The notes under the pieces were generated by a model. The model searched no databases and was not told where the DNA came from. It saw nothing but the letters and a program-made list of their open reading frames with translations. A stretch of DNA of 53,881 bases from Rikenellaceae bacterium (lineage in GTDB: Bacteria > Bacteroidota > Bacteroidia > Bacteroidales > Rikenellaceae): positions 1 to 53,881 of the forward strand of contig JAFQJK010000065.1 in the NCBI GenBank assembly GCA_017415005.1, written 5' to 3'. Below are positions 44,948 to 51,370 of the stretch, in pieces. How positions within the stretch are numbered: the stretch's first letter is position 1; each line of letters begins with the position of its first letter. The translations under genes and the position numbers were made by a program.

Positions 44948-46279
44948 CTAAAAATCGAAACGGAAACCCGCCCGCAGGCTGAAATTCCACGGATGCTCGG
45001 TCCGGTAGCTATCGGGCTGGTTCCCGGGAATGTAGTAATTCACACCCGGTTCGAGATAGATCGAGGCAGGCCCGGCCAACCGGACGGAGGCTCCGAGCCC
45101 GAGTCCCACCGACACCTGGAGCCCCCCGGCATTGAGGTCGAAGGTCTCGGCCGGCCCGAACCCGCCGCCGGGAATGCCCACCCGGCGCGATTGCGTAGCC
45201 GACAGGCATTTTTCGAACATCACCCCGCCCCGGGCATAAAGCTCGAACCGCGAGCGTTCGAAGGCAGTGTAGACCGCCGAGAGCGGCAACCCGAGGTAGT
45301 GCAGCCGCTGCTTGATCCGGTAACCGAACACACCGGCCCCGTCAGCCTCGGCCCCCGACTCCAGATAGGTATAGATCAGCCCCGTCTCGACACCGAAATG
45401 CGGCGACAGGCGCCAGCGCACGCTGACTCCGGCCGAGATGGGCATTTTGTGGTCCAGCTTCACGCTGGCCGACGCAGCGTTCATCATAGCCAGGTACTTA
45501 CGGTCATAGACCTCCTCGATACCCATGGAGCTCATCATAGCCACCGCCCGAGGTCCTGCCCCGCTCACGTGGGTCGAGCCCCCCAGTCCGCCGGCAAAGA
45601 TGCCCGCGCTCCAGCGCGACGGCAGCGTCGTTCGCCGGTATATGCCGGGCTTACGCCCTGCCGCATTCCGTGCCGGGCTGCGGTCGAACCCGGCACGCTG
45701 CACCGTTCCATTGGTCGCCATCAGGCCGGCAACTCCCATGCGCCCCATCGCCGGGACGCCGGTCACCCGGTCGGCGTCCTGCCCGGGCGTTTCCCCCGGC
45801 TTCGCACGCTCAGACGGCAGATCCGCCGCCACCCTACCGGCCTGCGCCGTATGCCCGGCCACCGCCGCTGCCAGCCGGTCTGCCGCCGACTCCGTACCGG
45901 CAACCCGTCCGGACCTTCCGGTCCCGGCCTGCGAGCGCCGGGCCTCCACGGCCGCCAGCACCTCGGCACGGCTCTCCTCGGTCAGCCTCAGCTCACCCCG
46001 GCCCTGATCCCGCTTGCCCGGACCGGACGCCGCAAGGGGCACCGCCACCGGCTCCACGGGGCGCAACAGATAGGTCAGTCCGGTCACGAGCACCCCGAGG
46101 ATCAGCGCGGCAGCCACAGCACCCCGCAGCCACAACCGGCGACGCGGCACGGCCACGGGCACCCGGCCGGCCAGGTCGGCCTCGATCCGGTCCCACGCGC
46201 TGGCCCGCGGCACGGCTTCCAATCCCTCCAGCTTCTCTCTGAGTAATTCGTCAAAACGATCTTTGCCCATTCCAGACAA
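44948..46279 (-). CDS. Anti-sigma-like inner-membrane domain joined to outer-membrane beta-barrel
   Basis: 443 residues. The N-terminal 50 (FDELLREKLEGLEAVPRASAWDRIEADLAG) are hydrophilic and cytosolic-looking, similar to segments found in proteins encoded next to ECF sigma factors in this phylum. One transmembrane helix (about 52-72, LRGAVAAALILGVLVTGLTYLL) follows; then a Gly/Ala/Arg-rich linker of about 150 residues, long enough to cross the periplasm; then a PorT-type barrel domain (about 220-443: SAGIFAGGLGG... GVSVRWRLSPHFGVETGLIYTYLES... LRAGFRFDF, ending in Phe). No cleavable signal peptide. It starts 87 bases after the sigma gene. Function (signal-responsive anti-sigma) is inferred. 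Confidence 0.75.
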   Translation of the reverse strand: MSGMGKDRFDELLREKLEGLEAVPRASAWDRIEADLAGRVPVAVPRRRLWLRGAVAAALILGVLVTGLTYLLRPVEPVAVPLAASGPGKRDQGRGELRLTEESRAEVLAAVEARRSQAGTGRSGRVAGTESAADRLAAAVAGHTAQAGRVAADLPSERAKPGETPGQDADRVTGVPAMGRMGVAGLMATNGTVQRAGFDRSPARNAAGRKPGIYRRTTLPSRWSAGIFAGGLGGSTHVSGAGPRAVAMMSSMGIEEVYDRKYLAMMNAASASVKLDHKMPISAGVSVRWRLSPHFGVETGLIYTYLESGAEADGAGVFGYRIKQRLHYLGLPLSAVYTAFERSRFELYARGGVMFEKCLSATQSRRVGIPGGGFGPAETFDLNAGGLQVSVGLGLGASVRLAGPASIYLEPGVNYYIPGNQPDSYRTEHPWNFSLRAGFRFDF

Positions 46280-46366
46280 TATTTCCTTGCGTTGTTCTGT
46301 TATGCTTTCATAATCCCTGCCACGGATCGCATACGGTCCCGGCCTCCCATTCCCCGCGGCGCCCGG

Positions 46367-46939
46367 TCACTCAGGCTCGTGCGCGGCCCCGTCCAGCGAC
46401 GCCCGCTCGCGCTCGCGCTGCCTGAGCAGCAGCTCCTGCAGCCGCCCGCGGGCCCGCGAATACTGCGAGCGCGAGGTGTTCTCGCTGATGTGGAGCAGCT
46501 CGCCGATCTCCTTGTGCGAGTAACCCTCGACCGCGTACAGGTTCAGGATGACGCGGTACCCTTCGGCCAGCTGCCCGAACATCCCCAGCAGCTCCTCGGC
46601 CGACAGCCGTTCGAGGGCCGAAATCCCGTCGTCGCTCAGCGTACGGCTCTCGGCCGCGGCCTCCGCCCCGAGCATGGGGCGCTGCCGCCTGAGGTACCCC
46701 AGCGAGATATTGACAAAAATGCGCCGCATCCACCCCTCGAAGGCCCCCTCTCCCCGGTAATCGCCGATTTTGGTATAGATTGTGATAAAACCGTCGTGAA
46801 GCAGGTCGTGCGCCGTCTCGCGGTCACGGACATAGCGCAGACAGACGCCCAGCATTTTGCTGCCGTAGCGTTCGTACAGCTCGCGCCGGGCCGACGGGTC
46901 ACCGGCCTGACAGCCCTCAATGATCTGCTTCTCGGTCAC
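46367..46939 (-). CDS. ECF-type RNA polymerase sigma factor
   Basis: 190 residues with region 2 (CQAGDPSARRELYERYGSKMLGVCLRYVRDRETAHDLLHDGFITIYTKI, then FEGWMRRIFVNISLGYLRR) and region 4 (ALERLSAEELLGMFGQLAEGYRVILNLYAVEGYSHKEIGELLHISENTSRSQYSRARGRLQELL), the standard two-domain ECF layout. The next gene encodes an inner-membrane/outer-membrane protein likely to be its regulator. Start MTEKQIIEGCQAGD is well placed. It diverges from rpiB with about 140 bases between. Confidence 0.93.
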   Translation of the reverse strand: MTEKQIIEGCQAGDPSARRELYERYGSKMLGVCLRYVRDRETAHDLLHDGFITIYTKIGDYRGEGAFEGWMRRIFVNISLGYLRRQRPMLGAEAAAESRTLSDDGISALERLSAEELLGMFGQLAEGYRVILNLYAVEGYSHKEIGELLHISENTSRSQYSRARGRLQELLLRQRERERASLDGAAHEPE

Positions 46940-47025
46940 CGTCTGCGATTAAGGGTTCTTCGTTTGTTAGGATGCACGCCGGCAACATATTGTTGCACCG
47001 CCCAAACATTTTCGATCAAAATCAC

Positions 47026-47033
47026 TATCTTTG
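47026..47033 (+). promoter_or_regulatory. -7 element of rpiB with following hairpin
   Basis: TATCTTTG, exact TAnnTTTG, with transcription expected near 47040. Overlapping that point is a 7-bp perfect hairpin (47035-47041 with 47047-47053, GCCGGAC/GTCCGGC, 5-base loop) that would sit at or near the 5' end of the mRNA and might stabilise it. Confidence 0.5.
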
Positions 47034-47081
47034 GGCCGGACTTAGGGTCCGGCATGACAAAATACAAAATATATTGCGAAT

Positions 47082-47531
47082 ATGGACAAGCCTAAAATAG
47101 GAATCGCGAGCGACCACGCGGGATACGAGATGAAAGAGTTCTTGGTGGGCTACCTCGACAGCCTGGGATACGACGTGTACGACTTCGGCTGCGACAATCC
47201 CGAGCGCTGCGACTACCCCGACTATGCGCACCCGCTGGCTACGGCCATCGAGGCGGGCGAGCTCACGCGGGGCATCGCGCTCTGCGGCAGCGGCGAGGGT
47301 GTCGCCATCACGCTCAACAAGCACCAGGGCATCCGCGCGGCGCTCTGCTGGCTGCCCGAGATCGCGCGGCTCGGCCGGGCCCACAACGACGCCAACGTCT
47401 GTGCGCTCCCGGCGCGCTTTATCGAGAACACGGTAGCCACCGACATCGTCGATATGTTCCTGGCCACGGAGTTCGAAGGCGGTCGCCACGAGGCCCGTGT
47501 ACAGAAGATCCCCGTAGCGCCCAAATGCTAA
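47082..47531 (+). CDS. rpiB: Ribose-5-phosphate isomerase B
   Basis: 149 residues, RpiB/LacAB family, interconverting ribose 5-phosphate and ribulose 5-phosphate in the pentose phosphate pathway. Motifs: IGIASDHAGYEMKE, YDVYDFGCDN, CDYPDYA, ALCGSGEGVAITLNKHQGIRAALC (active-site Cys near residue 67) and RAHNDANVCALPARF. Normal length. Terminator 78 bases after the stop. Confidence 0.97.
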   Translation: MDKPKIGIASDHAGYEMKEFLVGYLDSLGYDVYDFGCDNPERCDYPDYAHPLATAIEAGELTRGIALCGSGEGVAITLNKHQGIRAALCWLPEIARLGRAHNDANVCALPARFIENTVATDIVDMFLATEFEGGRHEARVQKIPVAPKC

Positions 47532-47608
47532 ACCGGCCGGACACCGGCCTCCGGACACGCGGGCACTCCTTCCGTACCTACCCGCCCAAGCGCCCTGCTA
47601 ACGATAAA

Positions 47609-47648
47609 AATATCCCGGACCTTCCGCAAGGCCCGGGATATTCATTTC
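47609..47648. terminator. Bidirectional terminator between rpiB and birA
   Basis: A 10-bp stem (47609-47618 with 47633-47642, AATATCCCGG/CCGGGATATT) extended inside by CCTT/AAGG. Plus-strand tail is ATTCATTTC; minus-strand tail ATTTTTATC is the better T run. It can end both rpiB and the convergent birA transcript, although it is 177 bases beyond birA. Confidence 0.75.
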
Positions 47649-47824
47649 TCCGGCTACCGCTCTCTCATACCCTGTCGCACGATGGCCGCGCCGCAAGCCC
47701 CCGGCAAAGCCCCGTCCGGCCTCATGCAGGCACACTCGCCGACCGGTCGGGTCGCATCGCGCTCGGCCCCGGCATACCGAGACACCAACCTCACCCGGCC
47801 GCACATCCGCCGGCAAACATCCGG

Positions 47825-48583
47825 CTACGGGATCACGTACTCGACCTCCTTGAACAGGTAGCGCCCCATCGCACCGTCCTCATGCTCCATCAGCAGCTCG
47901 CCCGAGGGAGCCACGCGCCGGATCGTCCCGCGGAACGCCCCGCCCCCCGGCAGCCGGAAGCTGTGCTGCTCATCGCGGCGGTAAAGCCGCTCATGGTACA
48001 TGCGGTCGATCTCGGTCAGGTCGCCCTCGCGGAGCTGGTGGTAACGGATGCGGAACAGGTGGTAGAACTCGTCGAGCAGCTGCATCCGCGAATGACGCTC
48101 ACCCGTCTCGAGCAGGATCGAGGTAGGCACGACGGCCATCGGGCCGAACACTGTCTGGTTGACGTTGAGTCCGACCCCGACAATGCTGCGCGCAAGCGCC
48201 GCGCCCATCACGTCGTTCTCGATCAGGATGCCGACGATCTTCCGGTCGCCGACATAAATGTCGTTGGGCCATTTGATCCGGGCCGCAACGCGATGCCTGG
48301 CGAGCAGGTCGGCGAGCGCCACCGTAACGATCTTCGACAGGTAGAACTGACGCTCGGCCGGCAGGAAGTCGGGCTCGAGCACCAGCGAAAAGGTCAGGTT
48401 CTCGCCCGCAGCGCTCTCCCACCCGTTGCCGCGCTGTCCCCGTCCGGCAGTCTGCTCGCCGGCGACGATCAGGTCGCCGTCGCGGTAGTCGCCGCTGCGG
48501 GCGACGTCATTGGTCGACGAGGTCTGCGGGAGGTAGGTGATCCGTACACCCAGCCTTGCTCCCAGTAAAAGTTGGTCATTCAT
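47825..48583 (-). CDS. birA: Biotin-[acetyl-CoA carboxylase] ligase
   Basis: 252 residues from MNDQLLLGARLGVRITYLPQTSSTND; a 15-codon upstream extension overlaps the preceding gene and looks spurious. It makes biotinyl-AMP and attaches biotin to carboxylase carrier proteins. Seen: GRGQRGNGW (ATP/biotin loop), the KWPNDIYVGDRKIVGILIEND block with catalytic Lys, and VGVGLNVNQ. It lacks the N-terminal DNA-binding domain of E. coli BirA, so it is a ligase only. Its start overlaps the Na/Pi cotransporter stop by 8 bases, so the two are translated from one mRNA. Confidence 0.95.
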   Translation of the reverse strand: MNDQLLLGARLGVRITYLPQTSSTNDVARSGDYRDGDLIVAGEQTAGRGQRGNGWESAAGENLTFSLVLEPDFLPAERQFYLSKIVTVALADLLARHRVAARIKWPNDIYVGDRKIVGILIENDVMGAALARSIVGVGLNVNQTVFGPMAVVPTSILLETGERHSRMQLLDEFYHLFRIRYHQLREGDLTEIDRMYHERLYRRDEQHSFRLPGGGAFRGTIRRVAPSGELLMEHEDGAMGRYLFKEVEYVIP

Positions 48584-50285
48584 GGCTCGTAATCTCTTGT
48601 GCATCTTCCGAAATATGGACGATCGCATCGGCCAGCAGCTCGACGTGCGTCACCAGGTCGGCAAACATGATCGTCGCCTGGTAGTTGGCCTCCTCGTCGC
48701 CGCACAGGTGCAGGTAATGCTCCTTGAGCTCGGTCCGCAGCGCGTCGATGCGCTCCTCGATCCCGAGCGCGCCGGCGAGGCCGGCAGCCCTGCCGCGCAG
48801 ATCGCCGACATTGGCGTTCATCACCGCGAGCGCCTCGTCCACGAGGTCGAACATACGGTTCAGGTCATCGCGCATCTGCTGCGCGAACCAGATGCGTTTC
48901 TCCTTCTTGGTGCGGATCAGCTTGGCAATGCTGTACGCGCTGTCCGACATGATCTCGATATCGGCAGCCAGGCGCGACATGACCTGTATATCCTGCTTGG
49001 CCTCGGCACCGACATCCTCCTGCAGGGCGCGCGCAAGGTACGCGCTGTACTCCTGCCTGAAGCGGGCGTTCTCACGCTGCCCGGCGCCGAGGGCCGCCAT
49101 CAGCTCGCCGAAGCGGTCGGCGTTGGTCTCGCGGAACAAATTCCGCACCATTCCGAACATTCGCGTGGCACGCCTTGCAAAAGCCCGGAGCTCGCTCTGG
49201 GCCTGGATCAGCGAGATACCATCGGTCGACAGCAGCGTAGGGCCGATATGGCGCAGCGCCGCCGGCGACGCGGCCCGCCCCCGGATGATCCCCGTGACGA
49301 GCGACGCGATCTGCGGGATGAACCCCGCCAGCAACAGCGTATTGAGCACATTGAACAGCGTATGGAACAGGGCCATCGCCACGGGCGCTGCGGTCGGGTC
49401 GGCGACCGGCGACGCCCCCCCGAGGGCCACGAACAGCGCCGCAATACCTTCGGCCGACACCGGGACGAGCGGCAACGCCCAAACGACCCCGATCACGTTG
49501 AACACCGCGTGGGCCAGCGCGGCACGCCGCGCATTGGTATTGGTCACGCTGGCCGCAATGTTGGCCGTCGATGTGGTCCCGATGTTTTCGCCGAGGATCA
49601 TGACCAACCCGTACTCGAACGGGATCCACCCGTTCGAGCACATGATGATCGTCAGCGCGATCATCGCGCTCGACGACTGGATCACGACCGTCAGCACGAG
49701 CCCCACCCCCATGAACATGAGCAACGACCAGAAGCCGTGATGCCCGAGCGCGCCCAGCCAATCGACGAACCGCGGATCGCCGGTAAAACCGCCCATCACC
49801 GTCTTGAGGATCGTAATGGCCAGGAACAGCAGCGCGAAACCGATGATAATGTTACCCGACGCCTTCACCTTGTCACGGCGCGAGAAAAGCAGCGGACACC
49901 CGACGGCGATCAGCGGTATGGCCGCCATGCCCACGTCGACCTGGAAGCCGAACAGCGCGATGATCCACGCCGTTACCGTCGTCCCGACATTGGCCCCCAT
50001 GATCATGCCGATGGACTGCAACAGGTTGAGCAGTCCGGCGTTGACAAAGCTGACGATCATCACGGTCGTCGCGCTCGACGACTGGACAATGGCCGTCAGC
50101 GCCATCCCCACGAGCACCTGCCGGGCCGGGGTCTGCATCATCGAGGCGAGCGCCGAGCGCAGCCGCCCCCCCGCGATACGCTGCAGCGCCTCGCTCATCG
50201 TCTTCATGCCGAAGAGGAAGAGACCGAGCGCCCCGAGGATCACGAGCACCTGGAAAAACAGCGATTGCACCTGCACAGGCATCAT
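48576..50285 (-). CDS. Na+/phosphate cotransporter (NptA/YjbB type) with PhoU-like domain
   Basis: 569 residues. Two inverted Na/Pi-cotransporter repeats are marked by VQSSSATTVMIVSFVNAGLL (about 65-85) and VIQSSSAMIALTIIMCSNG (about 201-220), with about eight to nine transmembrane helices up to residue 325. The C-terminal 220 residues form a soluble helical PhoU-like domain (about 350-560). Such proteins import or export phosphate. The start is MMPVQVQSLFFQVLVILGALGLFLFGMKTMSEAL. birA overlaps its stop. Confidence 0.94.
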   Translation of the reverse strand: MMPVQVQSLFFQVLVILGALGLFLFGMKTMSEALQRIAGGRLRSALASMMQTPARQVLVGMALTAIVQSSSATTVMIVSFVNAGLLNLLQSIGMIMGANVGTTVTAWIIALFGFQVDVGMAAIPLIAVGCPLLFSRRDKVKASGNIIIGFALLFLAITILKTVMGGFTGDPRFVDWLGALGHHGFWSLLMFMGVGLVLTVVIQSSSAMIALTIIMCSNGWIPFEYGLVMILGENIGTTSTANIAASVTNTNARRAALAHAVFNVIGVVWALPLVPVSAEGIAALFVALGGASPVADPTAAPVAMALFHTLFNVLNTLLLAGFIPQIASLVTGIIRGRAASPAALRHIGPTLLSTDGISLIQAQSELRAFARRATRMFGMVRNLFRETNADRFGELMAALGAGQRENARFRQEYSAYLARALQEDVGAEAKQDIQVMSRLAADIEIMSDSAYSIAKLIRTKKEKRIWFAQQMRDDLNRMFDLVDEALAVMNANVGDLRGRAAGLAGALGIEERIDALRTELKEHYLHLCGDEEANYQATIMFADLVTHVELLADAIVHISEDAQEITSHE

Positions 50286-50470
50286 CAGCCAAACATTTTA
50301 CAGTACGGGCACCGGCCCCGCTTAACATACTCACCATTACGGCCGCGCCGCACACCTGTAAGACACGCCGCCGGACAACCCATGCAAAGCCGGCCTGCCT
50401 CCCGCCGCGGGGCGAAGCGCCGCGCACGCGCCCCGGCCAATCTGCCCGGCACAGTCTGCGAATGTACGAA

Positions 50471-50502
50471 AAAAGGGATAGCCCTGCGAAGGCTACCCCT
50501 TT
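50471..50502 (-). terminator. Terminator after the PorT-like gene
   Basis: Minus strand: AAAGGGGTAGCC pairs with GGCTATCCCTTT (one wobble) around TTCGCAG and is followed by TTTT. It is 44 bases past the PorT-like stop. Confidence 0.85.
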
Positions 50503-50545
50503 AAGTAATTGTTAAGTCGTTCACTCCGGCCCTCTTCCGGGGGAG

Positions 50546-51334
50546 CTACTTCCGCATGAACTGGTAACTCAGCACGAGCGTCCCGCGCATATGGAGCATC
50601 TTGTAGTCGAGATACTTCGAGTCGCGCCTGAAGATGTCCTTGAACCCCATCATGAAGCGTCCGCTGAGCGTCACGCGCGGGAAGAGCGCCCGCTCGTAGC
50701 CCAGGATCACGCCCGCATCCCATTTCGACAGGTAATCGCTGAAGTCCTGCTCGACCTGGTCGCCCGGAGCCACCGGGTCGTAATCGTTCGGGTCGTTGCT
50801 CGACGGGTCCGAGGTGAGGGTGCCCTTCAGGGGGTTGGCCCTGAACTTGCCCTTTATCACGTACGAGTAGTATCCGCCGAGCATCACGCGGTTGTTGCCG
50901 TCGCGGAACGTGTACCGCAGGTAGAGCGGCACCTCGATCATCGAGAAACCCATCGTGATGTCGGTCGTCCCGCGAAAGTGCTTGATCAGGCCGCTCTCGA
51001 CATCCTTGAACATCTGGTCCGTGACCCAGGCCGTCGCGTCGAGCGACACGGTCTTGTATGTCGCCTCGAGGCTGGCCGACCACTGCTGCGTATAGATGGT
51101 CGTCCACGAGAGGCCGAGCGCCGGCGTCAGGTGCGGCACGGCCTTCATCTTGCTCTGGCCGCCGATCTTGCCCGGGGGCCAGGGTACGGCCCCGCCGATA
51201 TCGATGCCGCTGTGCACCCCTACGATAAACCGCTGCGGAACCACCTGCGGCTTCTTCTCCCGCCTGGGCTTCTGCGCCATGACCGTCGTTGCGGCCAGCG
51301 CCAACACCCCGAGCAACATTAAAAATCGTCTCAT
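50546..51334 (-). CDS. PorT-like outer-membrane beta-barrel protein
   Basis: 262 residues with a cleavable signal (MRRFLMLLGVLALAATTVMAQ) and a predicted 8-to-10-strand barrel of the OMP_b-brl type: RFIVGVHSGIDIGG, LTPALGLSWTTIYTQQWSASLEATYKT, FSMIEVPLYLRYTF, VMLGGYYSYVIKGKF, AGVILGYERALFPRVTLSGRFMMGF and the closing TLVLSYQFMRK. Typical of Bacteroidota envelope proteins of unknown role. It starts 36 bases after the PCMD-domain gene, so the two are probably co-expressed and may form a surface pair. Confidence 0.8.
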   Translation of the reverse strand: MRRFLMLLGVLALAATTVMAQKPRREKKPQVVPQRFIVGVHSGIDIGGAVPWPPGKIGGQSKMKAVPHLTPALGLSWTTIYTQQWSASLEATYKTVSLDATAWVTDQMFKDVESGLIKHFRGTTDITMGFSMIEVPLYLRYTFRDGNNRVMLGGYYSYVIKGKFRANPLKGTLTSDPSSNDPNDYDPVAPGDQVEQDFSDYLSKWDAGVILGYERALFPRVTLSGRFMMGFKDIFRRDSKYLDYKMLHMRGTLVLSYQFMRK

Positions 51335-51370
51335 ATCCTAACGTTTGATACGCGCCTGCTGCCCGCGCGA

